From JBHHUI01 sp965248775 (GTDB lineage Bacteria > Chloroflexota > Anaerolineae > Anaerolineales > JBHHUI01): a stretch of 64,000 nt of DNA. The first letter of the stretch is position 1. Each line of letters opens with the position of its first letter. Below, piece after piece: positions 34,542 through 43,164 of the stretch. The translations under genes were made by a program, and so were the position numbers. The stretch covers positions 4,836,001 through 4,900,000 of the forward strand of contig OZ252150.1 in assembly GCA_965248775.1 (NCBI GenBank), given 5' to 3'. The notes under the pieces were generated by a model. That model was not told where the DNA came from. It did no database searches and saw only the letters and a list, made by a program, of their open reading frames with translations.

Positions 34542-34573
34542 GAAAATGTCTGCAACAGCTTGGTGAAAAATGG

Positions 34574-34600
34574 ACGCCCGGACAATTGTCCGGGCGTTTT
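34574..34600. terminator. Bidirectional palindromic terminator after metK
   Basis: A perfect 24-base palindrome (34574-34597; half ACGCCCGGACAA) is followed by TTT on the plus strand and, on the minus strand, after CC by TTTTT. It separates metK from the convergent membrane-protein gene that ends at 34615. Confidence 0.85.
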
Positions 34601-34614
34601 GCTGCTGCTCGATG

Positions 34615-35316
34615 TTAGCGGTTTTTGAAGGTTGCTGACAAAATTCGAAATAGGGTCAAGAAGAGTAGACTTGCGCCGCTGAACCAGTATCCGGCCTGGA
34701 CCCAACTCAGCTCGGTATCTGTTCCGGCCATGATTCCATGTAGCAGTACAAGCGCGTACATCCCAAAACTGAGATAGTGAAGTCGACGCCAATTCTTGCG
34801 CCCGATCAATCCGCGCACATAGTAACTCAAGGATACGATCACCATCAGATACAGACCAACCTGACCGAGACCAACCCAGAAAGGAGCATATCCAAGGCTG
34901 GCAAAGGGGATCAGGATTTGCGGCAAAGAGTACCCGATAAATTTGTCGCCAAGAAGAATAAGTGCATGGAAGAGTGAAAAAGCAAGCCCCAATAGACTTG
35001 AAAACTGGTGTAGGTCGAACGCGTTCGGACCGCCTGGCCAAGCCCGCGCCATCTTGCTCGTGATTACGAGACCAGAGGCTAGCGAGAGCCAGAGCAGCCC
35101 GAATGCAACGCCGCCACTGGCACGAGATAGCAACCAGAAAGCAATTGGCTCCGTTGACTGCAAGGAGAATTGCAAGGCGGGCAGAATGCTTGGGAGTAAT
35201 ACGGCAGAGACGATTGCTCCGGCAATTGCGCAAAGACCCAACAAAACGAGGGTATGCGACCAAGAGACAATATCCGCTGCTGAAGTTTCATCGGAGGTGA
35301 TTGATAAAGTTGTCAT
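34615..35316 (-). CDS. Ferric-reductase-like heme membrane protein
   Basis: A 233-residue protein with six hydrophobic helices, from ATG 35316 (MTTLSITSDETSAADIVSWSH). Paired histidines in DLHQFSSLLGLAFSLFHALILL and RRLHYLSFGMYALVLLHGIMAG fit bis-His heme coordination in the ferric reductase transmembrane family (NOX, MsrQ, YedZ relatives). The soluble flavin domain is absent, so electrons must come from or go to a partner. Its ATG overlaps the expected stop of the ApbE reading frame (ATGA), linking it with covalent flavin attachment. Likely a transmembrane electron carrier. Confidence 0.82.
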   Translation of the reverse strand: MTTLSITSDETSAADIVSWSHTLVLLGLCAIAGAIVSAVLLPSILPALQFSLQSTEPIAFWLLSRASGGVAFGLLWLSLASGLVITSKMARAWPGGPNAFDLHQFSSLLGLAFSLFHALILLGDKFIGYSLPQILIPFASLGYAPFWVGLGQVGLYLMVIVSLSYYVRGLIGRKNWRRLHYLSFGMYALVLLHGIMAGTDTELSWVQAGYWFSGASLLFLTLFRILSATFKNR

Positions 35317-35440
35317 TGATTCATCCAGAGATAGTTGACTAATCGGCTGCTGCAGATGGTTGTTCTGTTTTCGAGAACGATCAACGCGGCAAGCTCCTGT
35401 CTGTCTTCGATCCACTTGAGGCCTTCTTTGCTTCCCAGGA

Positions 35441-36253
35441 TCAGCGCGCTTTCGCAGCAGCCTCGGCCTGCCATATCTGGGGAGCAACCACTGTCGCAGT
35501 GAAGACGTCTGTGTCGGCAGGTTTGCCGGTGCGTGGGTCGATGATGTGATGGCGATGCTCGCCATTTTGCTGCCAGCGACGGTAGTCCTGTCCCGAAGTT
35601 GCAACACTGCCTCGACATATCTTCAATAGTGCCAATTGGTCACCTGGCGAGAAGGGGTCCGCTACTGCGATGGGCCACTGCTTGTTCCCATTCCGGGGTC
35701 CACTGATGACAATATCTCCACCAGCATCTACAAGTGCTGGTCCAAGTTTTGCCAACCTTTGGGCCGCCCGATTAGCCGCCCAGCCTTTGGCGATGCCACC
35801 GAAATCAAGGCGTACTTGCATAGGCAACGTAATGCTTTGGCTCTCTGCACAAAGTTGGAGTTCACTCCAACGTCCAGTACGCGCAGAGCCTTTATTTTCC
35901 AAACTCCGCTCGCTGCCGGCTATGGCTTCAAACGTACGGTCGTAGCCGGCAGCTTCTATTGAGTCGAGCAGGGTTGGGTCGAGCAGGCCATCCGTATAAC
36001 GGGCGGCCTGCAACCCAATGTCCATGACATCAAAAAATGTGGGACTCAGCGGATACGAGTGACGGGACTGTTTTCCGTCCCGTCGATTGAAACGACTGAG
36101 CTCGCTGTCCATTCGGAAACGGCTCAGACTTTGCTCCCAGTCTTCGAACCATAGAGGGACGTTTGCCGATAGGTCGGCGGCCTGGTCTAGGTCGGCGTCA
36201 AGTGCCACGAAAATTTGTGACCCCATTGCGCGGAACTCTGACGTATGCATCAT
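35441..36253 (-). CDS. apbE: ApbE-type FAD:protein FMN transferase, frameshifted near the end
   Basis: The enzyme attaches FMN covalently to a Thr of exported flavoproteins. Motifs: RAMGSQIFV, WEQSLSRFRMDSELSRFN, LDFGGIAKGWAANRA, LVDAGGDIVISG and HHIIDPRTGKPAD. The frame stops at 35441 after AEAAAKAR. The next frame continues LILGSKEGLKWIEDRQELAALIV, the usual ApbE ending, to a stop at 35313 that overlaps the next gene's ATG. A missing base (or two extra) in the GC-repeat near 35443-35449 explains it; full length would be about 313 residues. No clear lipoprotein signal is present. It forms an operon with the flanking small protein and heme protein. Confidence 0.87.
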   Translation of the reverse strand: MMHTSEFRAMGSQIFVALDADLDQAADLSANVPLWFEDWEQSLSRFRMDSELSRFNRRDGKQSRHSYPLSPTFFDVMDIGLQAARYTDGLLDPTLLDSIEAAGYDRTFEAIAGSERSLENKGSARTGRWSELQLCAESQSITLPMQVRLDFGGIAKGWAANRAAQRLAKLGPALVDAGGDIVISGPRNGNKQWPIAVADPFSPGDQLALLKICRGSVATSGQDYRRWQQNGEHRHHIIDPRTGKPADTDVFTATVVAPQIWQAEAAAKAR

Positions 36254-36259
36254 CCTCTC

Positions 36260-36487
36260 CTAGCGTGAAGACCTTGTCGTTGCGATCGGCACCGGTGGTG
36301 CATCCACTTCACGTAATTGCGTGACTTCGCGATTCGGTGTGATAGCGGTTTCGGGAGCCAGCGGCGGCGCCGGCGTCGTCTGCATTTGCTCGGATGCGAG
36401 CGCCGCCCAGCCTCCGAAAGTGCTTGCTATCGCTGCCGCGGTGATGAGAAGCTTGGCACCAGCGATGCTCCGGCGTCCTTTAGTCAT
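36260..36487 (-). CDS. Small single-helix membrane protein
   Basis: A 75-residue protein from ATG 36487, which overlaps the stop of the upstream PepSY-like gene by 8 bases. A basic start (MTKGRRSIAG) is followed by one hydrophobic helix (about 10-28) and a Pro/Thr-rich tail exposed outside. No domain is recognised. Its position between the PepSY-like gene and apbE suggests a membrane accessory of the flavin/heme module. Longer upstream frames here only read the complement of the acidic repeat and were not used. Confidence 0.55.
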   Translation of the reverse strand: MTKGRRSIAGAKLLITAAAIASTFGGWAALASEQMQTTPAPPLAPETAITPNREVTQLREVDAPPVPIATTRSSR

Positions 36488-37001
36488 CGTCCTCTTCTTC
36501 GTGCTCGTCTTCCTCATACTCTTCTTCCTCGGACTCGTACGCTTCGTGCTCTTCCTCCTCTTCGTGCTCTTCCTCCTCTTCGTGCTCTTCCTCCTCTTCG
36601 TATTCTTCCTCCTCGTATTCCTCATACTCTTCTTCCTCACCGTAGCCCATCATGGCTGCTGCGGTGCCGTTGTTGAGGACTTCACCGGTGGCCGCATCGA
36701 CATACACATTGCCGAGGTCGGTCACGACTTCATAGGCCTCAGTACCTTCGAAGAGTACTAACTCGGGCGCCATCTGTTGAACTGCATCCGGGGCCACGTT
36801 CTTGGCGATCGTCGCGGTCTGGTCGGCGCTGATTCCCCCGTTTGCCGCCTGTTCAGCAACAACCGGAGCATCGAGCGCCACCGAGCTTTCTGCGGGTGCG
36901 GCAGCCTCCGCGGGGAGTTGTATGGCCGCCACGCCTCCGACCATTACCAGGACGAAAGCAGTCAGTCCTCCGGCAATCAACATCAAGTTTCTTTGTTTCA
37001 T
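36480..37001 (-). CDS. Exported PepSY-like protein with Glu/His/Tyr-rich tail
   Basis: A 173-residue protein from ATG 37001, with the strong RBS AAAGGAGG. A signal-anchor (4-28) precedes a small domain with AYEVVTDLGNVYVDAATGEVLNNG, a PepSY-like strand-turn pattern. Residues 121-173 consist almost only of Glu, Tyr, His and Asp, with blocks such as EEEEEHEEEEEH. Such a tail should bind metal cations such as ferric iron or calcium, or cationic compounds. It begins the operon with the small membrane protein, ApbE and heme protein, and is divergent from a two-component system. Confidence 0.75.
   Translation of the reverse strand: MKQRNLMLIAGGLTAFVLVMVGGVAAIQLPAEAAAPAESSVALDAPVVAEQAANGGISADQTATIAKNVAPDAVQQMAPELVLFEGTEAYEVVTDLGNVYVDAATGEVLNNGTAAAMMGYGEEEEYEEYEEEEYEEEEEHEEEEEHEEEEEHEAYESEEEEYEEDEHEEEDDD
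36540..36615. repeat. Short tandem repeats encoding the acidic tail
   Basis: On the plus strand, an 18-base unit (TCGTGCTCTTCCTCCTCT) is repeated about three times between 36547 and 36602, with degenerate CTC/TTC triplets on both sides. The unit encodes Glu-Glu-Glu-Glu-His-Glu-type peptides on the minus strand. Length variation by slippage in multiples of 18 is likely. Confidence 0.7.
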
Positions 37002-37076
37002 TATGTGCCTCCTTTGGCAATTGATTGCTGTAAGATTAGCGGGCGGAGTTTGGGATTTCATTGGATTGATCAAGTA

Positions 37077-37098
37077 GTTTTCCAATCGTTTTCCAATC
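37077..37098 (+). promoter_or_regulatory. Tandem 11-bp direct repeat, likely response-regulator operator
   Basis: GTTTTCCAATC occurs twice in perfect tandem (37077-37087, 37088-37098). Direct repeats with an 11-bp period are typical binding sites of OmpR-family dimers. A weak -10 (TACACT, 37108-37113) lies just downstream, so the repeat covers the -35 region of the regulator gene at 37163 and may also act on the divergent PepSY-like gene. Confidence 0.6.
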
Positions 37099-37162
37099 TT
37101 GGCTCGCTACACTCAAACTTAAGATTAGAAACAACACATGTGCGTGAAATGGCGGAGGCAGT

Positions 37163-37846
37163 ATGCGCGTACTCTTAATTGAAGATGACCAACGTCTGAC
37201 GCGACTCATAGAGAGAGTACTTGCAGAAGAACAGCTCTCTGTAGATGTCGCGCATGATGGCGACACCGGCCTGGAATTGGCATTGCGGGGTATCTATGAC
37301 GTGGCCATTGTGGACTGGATGCTCCCCGGACGTGACGGCCCATCCATTTGTCGGGCTATGCGTCGGGAGAAATTGCCAACTGCTATTCTGATGCTTACGG
37401 CGCGCGGTCAGGTTGAAGATCGCGTTACTGGGCTGGATAGTGGAGCGGATGACTATCTTGTTAAACCTTTTGCCTTTGACGAATTATTGGCGCGTGTGCG
37501 CGCCCTTGGCCGTCGTACAACGCTGGCGGATGGCGGTGGGCAAGAGCTGCGCGTGGGGGAACTGGTGCTCGATCTGAATGCTCGACGAGCCAGACGCGGG
37601 GAGCACAATCTCGACCTCACAAAAAGAGAATGGAATCTTTTAGAATGCTTCATGCGGCATCCGGGGCAGGCGCTCTCCCGTCAGCAGATTCTGGATTACG
37701 TATGGTCTCATGAAACGGAAGTGCAGCCGACTATGGTGGATGTGTACATTTCCTACCTCCGCCGCAAGCTGGATGCACCTGGACGACGCGATCCAATTCG
37801 AACAGTGCGCGGCGTAGGATATCGCCTGGAACCGGACGATGTTTAA
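37163..37846 (+). CDS. OmpR-family response regulator
   Basis: A 227-residue regulator with a receiver domain (acidic pocket ED at 7-9, phosphoacceptor Asp51 in VDWMLPGRDG, Thr/Lys switch residues in LTARG and LVKPF) and a winged-helix DNA-binding domain (LDLTKREWNLLECFMRHPGQALSRQQIL to VRGVGYRLEPD). The stop overlaps the kinase gene by 8 bases. Located divergently to the PepSY/ApbE/heme module, which it probably controls. Confidence 0.95.
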   Translation: MRVLLIEDDQRLTRLIERVLAEEQLSVDVAHDGDTGLELALRGIYDVAIVDWMLPGRDGPSICRAMRREKLPTAILMLTARGQVEDRVTGLDSGADDYLVKPFAFDELLARVRALGRRTTLADGGGQELRVGELVLDLNARRARRGEHNLDLTKREWNLLECFMRHPGQALSRQQILDYVWSHETEVQPTMVDVYISYLRRKLDAPGRRDPIRTVRGVGYRLEPDDV

Positions 37847-39179
37847 GGGCCTGCGCTGGCGACTTACACTGCTCTACGGCCTCGTTGGGTTGGTGCTCAT
37901 TGCGCTGATCGGCGGCGGCACTTATCAACTTCTGAATGTGTATTTTCTAGCGACTGCCGATATCGCCCTCGACGGTCGTGCAGCCCTCGAGCTGATGCTT
38001 CTGGGAGCAGAAGTTCCACATGATTTGGATTCAGCTGTAGAAGAGTTTTCAACCAATACGCCGGTATCGCTTTTTGCCGGTGAGAACGAAGATGAATCGG
38101 ACGATGATGAATCTGAAAGTGCCGAACATGATTTTGAAGTTGGGCCATTCAACAGTGAACTCGCAGCGGTCTTTGTCGTTCCGTTAGACGCCGCAGGCAA
38201 TACCCTGTTCGTGAACGCCGGTCTACCGATAGCTTCTGATATTGAAGCGGCGCAGAGTGCGTTGTCCAATGGCATTGACCACCGCACGATAGATGTTGAC
38301 GGTACGCGTGTACGGCTGCTGACACTGACGGTCGAGACTGAAGGCGATTTAGCTTTTTTGCAACTTGGGCGTACTTTGCGCGATCAGGATCGGGTACAGG
38401 ATCAGCTGCTGGTGGGTTTGGTGGTGCTGGGTGCTGTCAGCGTTTTGCTACTCGGGCTGGGGAGTTGGATTCTGGCCGGGCGGTCATTGCAGCCCGCACA
38501 AAAAGCCTGGGACCGGCAACGTACCTTCATTGCCAATGCCAGCCACGAACTGCGTACACCGCTCACGCTCATCCGCGCCAGTGCCGAAGTGGCGCAACTC
38601 TCTCTTTCCGATCTGGATCGCCGCGAACTACTAAATGACGTGATTGTCCAGAGTGATCATGTCAATCGGTTGATCGAAGACTTATTATTGCTTTCACGGC
38701 TGGATACGGGTCGCTTGGAACTGAAGAAACAAGTGATCGCCGTGCCCGAGTTGCTTGCAGACCTCGAACGTCAGATGGGCCATGTCGTTGCGGAGAAAAA
38801 TATAACTCTGACTATCGATACCAATGTACAGCATTTGGAAGCGGATCGAACACGGCTCTGGCAGGTATTACTCATCCTGACTGATAACGCACATCGCCAC
38901 ACGCCTTCGGCTGGAGCAATCACTGTGTCCGCGCAAAAAATCGGCAAGCAGATACATCTTGAAGTATCTGACACTGGCAGTGGTATCGCGCCCGAGCACT
39001 TGCCACATATATTCGAGCGTTTCTATCAGGCAGACGACGCGCACAGCGCGGATCAAAGCGGTGTCGGATTGGGTCTATCAATTGCGAGCGCCATTGTGGA
39101 GGCGCATGGGGGCAGTGTCAGCGTGGCGAGTGCCGGGCTCGGCCACGGGAGTACCTTTACGGTTATTCTTCCGGGCTGA
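37839..39179 (+). CDS. Sensor histidine kinase with acidic extracellular domain
   Basis: A 446-residue kinase with two transmembrane helices (about 8-30 and 190-214) and an extracytoplasmic domain of about 155 residues. That domain has an acidic run (residues 82-100, EDESDDDESES). No HAMP domain is evident between the second helix and the H-box NASHELRTPL (His236). N-box DNAHRHTP, G1 DTGSGIAPEHLP and G2 GVGLGLSI are complete. The acidic loop, next to a neighbour with an acidic tail, hints at sensing cations or metals, as in PhoQ-like kinases. Confidence 0.94.
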   Translation: MFKGLRWRLTLLYGLVGLVLIALIGGGTYQLLNVYFLATADIALDGRAALELMLLGAEVPHDLDSAVEEFSTNTPVSLFAGENEDESDDDESESAEHDFEVGPFNSELAAVFVVPLDAAGNTLFVNAGLPIASDIEAAQSALSNGIDHRTIDVDGTRVRLLTLTVETEGDLAFLQLGRTLRDQDRVQDQLLVGLVVLGAVSVLLLGLGSWILAGRSLQPAQKAWDRQRTFIANASHELRTPLTLIRASAEVAQLSLSDLDRRELLNDVIVQSDHVNRLIEDLLLLSRLDTGRLELKKQVIAVPELLADLERQMGHVVAEKNITLTIDTNVQHLEADRTRLWQVLLILTDNAHRHTPSAGAITVSAQKIGKQIHLEVSDTGSGIAPEHLPHIFERFYQADDAHSADQSGVGLGLSIASAIVEAHGGSVSVASAGLGHGSTFTVILPG

Positions 39180-39202
39180 TTAAGTTCGATGTTTAGCGCA
39201 GC

Positions 39203-40270
39203 CTAGACTGAAGCGGCCCAGGCGTCGTATTCAAGCAACAGCCGGTCTTTCACATCCTGTTCCACGCCGGCGGCAACAATTGCGTTGCGACCAATGCGGA
39301 CCAGGCCCGCCCGGTCATAGCCGAAATCGCGAGCGAGTAATTCATATTCTTGCACCAGACTTGTATTGAACAATGGCGGATCGTCGCTGTTGACAGTGAC
39401 GAAGATGCCCTTCTCATCCAGTTTTCGAAATGGATGCGTTGCCAAATCGGGATAGATGTGCAGTTGCTGATTGCTGGTTGGGTTGATCTCCAATGGAATC
39501 TGACGCTCGACGAGAGTATCAAGCAACCTGCTGTCTTCGATCGCACGTACGCCATGACCAATGCGGTCGGCGTGTAGCGTCTTCACGCAGCCCCAAACGC
39601 TTTCCGGCCCCATGGTTTCCCCGCCATGTGGCACACTGAGCAAGCTGGCTGCCTGCGCTCTATCAAACGCATGCGCAAACGGCTCGGGCGGTGCGTTGAC
39701 TTCGCTGCCACCCAGCCCAAACCCGACCACGCCAATCTCCCTTCCCGCCAATGCAAATTCCAAAGTGCGTTCGGCGGGGTAAGGATCATATGCCACACCA
39801 TCGCGGTCGGGGAAGCTCAGATTACGGGGACAATCGAACACCCAACGAATTTCAACACCGAAGTCCTTCTGCGCCTGCCGGCGACCTGCCTCCAATCCCT
39901 GCAACAATGCGTTGATTGTGAGGCCTTTGTCCTGATAATCCACATGTGTATAGGGTGTCACTGTAATTTCACGATAGCGGATGTTCTGCCTTGCCATGTC
40001 ACGTCCATTCTCGTGGACGATATAAGTGAAGTCATCCGCTGTGCGAATCATGTCCTGCAGCGCGATGTATACTTCGATGAAATGTGGAAAGTCAGTAAAT
40101 ACGAACCAGCGTCTTAATGCCGCGACATCTTCGCCCGGCAACCGGTGCAAGAGATCATGCCGCCGTGCCAGTTCGAGCACTGTCTCCGGCTGGATCGCGC
40201 CCTCCAGATGGATATGGATTTCTGCCTTGGGCATTTTGTGGATGAATTGGGCCAGAGAGTCTTTTTGCAT
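39203..40270 (-). CDS. add: Adenosine deaminase family protein
   Basis: A zinc-dependent deaminase of about 355 residues, from ATG 40270 (MQKDSLAQFIHKMPKAEIHIHLEGA). Metal ligands are in HIHLEG, the catalytic Glu region in VPHGGE, His in DRIGHG and Asp-Asp in TVNSDDPPLF. These match adenosine/adenine deaminases. The late motif LEINPTSNQQL differs slightly from adenosine deaminase (CPTSN), so a related purine or aminodeoxyfutalosine substrate is not excluded. A longer start at 40336 is possible. It is convergent to the kinase gene and divergent from the acetoacetyl-CoA synthetase. Confidence 0.85.
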   Translation of the reverse strand: MQKDSLAQFIHKMPKAEIHIHLEGAIQPETVLELARRHDLLHRLPGEDVAALRRWFVFTDFPHFIEVYIALQDMIRTADDFTYIVHENGRDMARQNIRYREITVTPYTHVDYQDKGLTINALLQGLEAGRRQAQKDFGVEIRWVFDCPRNLSFPDRDGVAYDPYPAERTLEFALAGREIGVVGFGLGGSEVNAPPEPFAHAFDRAQAASLLSVPHGGETMGPESVWGCVKTLHADRIGHGVRAIEDSRLLDTLVERQIPLEINPTSNQQLHIYPDLATHPFRKLDEKGIFVTVNSDDPPLFNTSLVQEYELLARDFGYDRAGLVRIGRNAIVAAGVEQDVKDRLLLEYDAWAASV

Positions 40271-40360
40271 CGCTAGGCTTGTATGATTGACGTGGTTTAT
40301 TGATGGTGCTATTTTAGCGGCACTTATGCTCGACAATATTGTAATCTAACGGAGTTTTGG

Positions 40361-42343
40361 ATGACAACAAAACAAATCGAAGAAGGCAGCTTGCTATGGA
40401 CCCCCTCTGCAGACGACATCGCGAACGCAAACCTCACACACTTCATGGGCTGGCTGGCCGAAAACAAAGACCTGCAATTTGATAGTTACCCGGCGCTCTT
40501 GCAATGGTCGGCGGATGACCTGGCAGCGTTCTGGGGGAGTATGTGGGAATATTTCGAGATCAAGGCTTCGAAGCAGCATAGTGCTGTCCTTGGGGAGCGG
40601 TCAATGCCGAGTGCCGAATGGTTTATTGGCGCGCGGCTCAATTATGCTGAGAATATCTTTCAGCGCATGACAGATGGGCAGCCGATGGCGCTTTATAAGA
40701 CCGAGGATTCTGAACTCGTCGAAGTGAGTTGGGCAGATGCGTACGATCAGGTCAACCGACTTGCGACGGCATTGCGGGAAATGGGTGTACAACGCGGCGA
40801 CCGCGTGGTGGCTTTTCTTCCCAATATCCCGGAAGCGATTGTGGGTCTTCTCGCCACAACCAGCTTGGGGGCTATTTGGTCGAGCTGTTCGCCGGACTTC
40901 GGCGGCCGCAGCGTGCTCGACCGTTTCAGCCAGATCGAACCAAAAGTGTTGCTCGCAGTAGATGGCTATAACTATGGCGGCAAACCGTTTGATCGCCGCA
41001 GTGTCGTCGCTGAATTGCAAGCCAACCTTCCATCATTGCAGCACACAATTCTAGTGCCGAAATTTCGAGCAAATGTGGATGGTCTGAGCAGCAATACTTC
41101 CTTGTGGGAGGAAACTCTGGCAGCAGTGGTTGCCCCCAGCGAAATCCAGTTCGAGCAAGTGCCTTTCGATCATCCCCTGTGGGTGCTCTACTCTTCCGGG
41201 ACAACCGGCTTGCCCAAGCCCATCGTACACGGGCACGGCGGGATCATTTTGGAGCATGCCAAGGCGCTCGCTTTTCATAACGATATTAAGCCGGACGATC
41301 GCTTCTTCTGGTATTCGAGTACGGGCTGGATGATGTGGAATTATCTGGTGGGCAGCCTGCTGACAGGTTGCACGGTGATTCTGTACGATGGCAGTCCGGG
41401 CTACCCGGATATGAACGCGCTCTGGAATCTGGCCGAAGAAACCGGTATGACTTACTTCGGTACGTCGGCTGCATATGTAGGCGCCTGCATTAAAGCCGGG
41501 ATCACGCCCAATCGGGAGTTTGATCTTTCTCGCATCCGTGCTGTCGGTTCCACGGGTTCACCGCTGAGTGTGGCCGGCTTCCAGTGGATTTATGAGAATG
41601 TAAATGAACATCTGGCGTTGGAATCGCTGAGTGGCGGCACAGATCTGGGCACCGCTTTTCTCGGTGGTGCACGCACGAAGCCGATCTTCGCGGGCGAAAT
41701 GCAATGCGTATGTCTTGGAACAAAAGTGGCTGCCTTTGACGAGTCCGGCCATGCAGTAATAGACGAGGTAGGCGAGTTGGTGATAACAGAGCCATTGCCT
41801 ACTATGCCGCTATACTTCTGGAACGATCCAGAGAACAAGAGGTATCAGGCCAGTTATTACGACATGTTTCCGGGAATCTGGCGTCACGGGGACTGGATCA
41901 AGATCACTGAACGTGGCGGATGCATCATTTATGGGCGTTCCGATTCAACTATCAACCGGCATGGTGTCCGTATGGGCACCGGCGAAATCTATGCCGCGGT
42001 GGAAGCGTTGCCGGAAATCGCAGATAGCCTGGTGATCGACCTAGAGATGTTAGGACGAGAGGCATATCTGCCCATGTTTGTGGTCTTACGCGAGGGGGCT
42101 GAACTCGACGATGAATTACGGGAGCGCATCCGGGATCAATTGCGTACCAACGTTTCGCCCCGCCATGTGCCCGACGACATTTTTGCAATAGCCGAGGTGC
42201 CGTACACCTTGAGCGGTAAGAAGATTGAAGTACCCATCCGCAAGATATTGCTCGGGCTGGATGTGGCCAAGGCCGCCAACCCTGGTGCGATGCGTAATCC
42301 AGAATCGATCGAATATTTTGTGAAGTTTGCCAGGAATATTTGA
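40361..42343 (+). CDS. Acetoacetyl-CoA synthetase
   Basis: A 660-residue adenylate-forming enzyme that makes acetoacetyl-CoA from acetoacetate, CoA and ATP. The start (SLLWTPSADDIANANLTHFMGWL) and length are typical for this group, distinct from acetyl-CoA synthetase. The AMP-binding motif YSSGTTGLPKPIVHGHGG, the WYSSTGWMMWN block, and the C-terminal GRSDSTINRHGVRMGTGEIY and catalytic Lys in LSGKKIEVPIRK are present. It would allow use of ketone bodies or polyhydroxybutyrate-derived acetoacetate. The gene stands alone. Confidence 0.92.
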   Translation: MTTKQIEEGSLLWTPSADDIANANLTHFMGWLAENKDLQFDSYPALLQWSADDLAAFWGSMWEYFEIKASKQHSAVLGERSMPSAEWFIGARLNYAENIFQRMTDGQPMALYKTEDSELVEVSWADAYDQVNRLATALREMGVQRGDRVVAFLPNIPEAIVGLLATTSLGAIWSSCSPDFGGRSVLDRFSQIEPKVLLAVDGYNYGGKPFDRRSVVAELQANLPSLQHTILVPKFRANVDGLSSNTSLWEETLAAVVAPSEIQFEQVPFDHPLWVLYSSGTTGLPKPIVHGHGGIILEHAKALAFHNDIKPDDRFFWYSSTGWMMWNYLVGSLLTGCTVILYDGSPGYPDMNALWNLAEETGMTYFGTSAAYVGACIKAGITPNREFDLSRIRAVGSTGSPLSVAGFQWIYENVNEHLALESLSGGTDLGTAFLGGARTKPIFAGEMQCVCLGTKVAAFDESGHAVIDEVGELVITEPLPTMPLYFWNDPENKRYQASYYDMFPGIWRHGDWIKITERGGCIIYGRSDSTINRHGVRMGTGEIYAAVEALPEIADSLVIDLEMLGREAYLPMFVVLREGAELDDELRERIRDQLRTNVSPRHVPDDIFAIAEVPYTLSGKKIEVPIRKILLGLDVAKAANPGAMRNPESIEYFVKFARNI

Positions 42344-42419
42344 TTCCCTCGGTTACAAAAGCAGCTACGAGAGATCGTCCTCTATTTGCTCTTTCGCAGA
42401 GAATCCAGCCCGCCTCCAC

Positions 42420-42440
42420 AATTCCTCCATATTCTTCATC
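42420..42440 (+). promoter_or_regulatory. 21-base regulatory box upstream of the second response regulator
   Basis: A, then ATTCCTCCAT and ATTCTTCATC, two similar 10-base units in tandem. The identical 21 bases recur at 44803-44823 upstream of a membrane-protein gene, and a relative is near 44345-44364. A 10-bp period suits an OmpR-type regulator. It lies 20 bases before the regulator ATG, so autoregulation is plausible. Confidence 0.6.
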
Positions 42441-42460
42441 TACGATACGTTCATTCGGTT

Positions 42461-43162
42461 ATGGCAAAAGAACACATCCTGGTCGTCGATGACGACAGAG
42501 ACATTGCTCGCCTGGTGCGCAGTTATTTGGAACAAGCCGGTTTCAGCGTGCAGGTCGCGCACGACGGCGGGTCGGCGCTGCACATCCTGCGCGGCGACCG
42601 CCCGGATCTGCTCGTCCTGGACCTGATGTTACCCGACCGCGACGGCTGGGATATTACTCGCACACTGCGTGCCGACGAACGACTGATGGCCCTTCCGATT
42701 ATCATGCTGACAGCCCGCGTTGAGGACGCCGATAAGATCGTTGGTCTCGAATTCGGAGCCGACGATTACATCACCAAGCCTTTCAACCCGCGCGAAGTGG
42801 TGGCGCGTGTGCGGGCGCTGTTACGCCGGAGCCGGCTGGAAACCGGCGCACTCACATCAACAGTTCTGGAGGCTGGCGACCTGCGCCTCGATCACGGTCG
42901 TCGCACACTCGAAGTCGAGGGGGCGCAAATTGAACTCACACCCACCGAGTTCGACTTGCTAGGCATTCTTATGGAATATCCTGGCTATGTGTTCACACGG
43001 GATGAGCTCGTGGAGAAGGGTCTCGGCTATGCCTATGCCGGCCTGGGCCGCACGCTCGATAGCCATATCAAAAATCTGCGGCATAAGATCGAGCCAGACC
43101 CCAAGAACCCTGTCTACATTGAGACTGTCTATGGCGTCGGTTACCGCCTGGCAGAAGTCTGA
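42461..43162 (+). CDS. OmpR-family response regulator (second system)
   Basis: A 233-residue regulator from ATG 42461 (MAKEHILVVDDDRDIARLVRSYLEQAG). Receiver: DDD at 10-12, phosphoacceptor Asp54 in LVLDLMLPDRDGWDI, LTARVED and ITKPF. The winged-helix domain runs from ELTPTEFDLLGILMEYPGYVFTRDEL to ETVYGVGYRLAEV. The kinase gene follows after two bases. Its probable operator is repeated upstream of the small exported-protein genes and so ties them into the regulon. Confidence 0.95.
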   Translation: MAKEHILVVDDDRDIARLVRSYLEQAGFSVQVAHDGGSALHILRGDRPDLLVLDLMLPDRDGWDITRTLRADERLMALPIIMLTARVEDADKIVGLEFGADDYITKPFNPREVVARVRALLRRSRLETGALTSTVLEAGDLRLDHGRRTLEVEGAQIELTPTEFDLLGILMEYPGYVFTRDELVEKGLGYAYAGLGRTLDSHIKNLRHKIEPDPKNPVYIETVYGVGYRLAEV

Positions 43163-43164
43163 GT

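Noticed and set aside
36540..36615. CRISPR-like short repeat array
   Set aside because: The repeats are 18-base coding repeats for an acidic peptide tail, without spacers of constant length. No CRISPR array or cas gene is visible in the window.
36488..36640. Arg/Lys/Ser-rich N-terminal extension of the 75-residue membrane protein
   Set aside because: It is only the out-of-frame reading of the acidic repeat of the upstream gene; the start at 36487 fits the overlap with that gene's stop.
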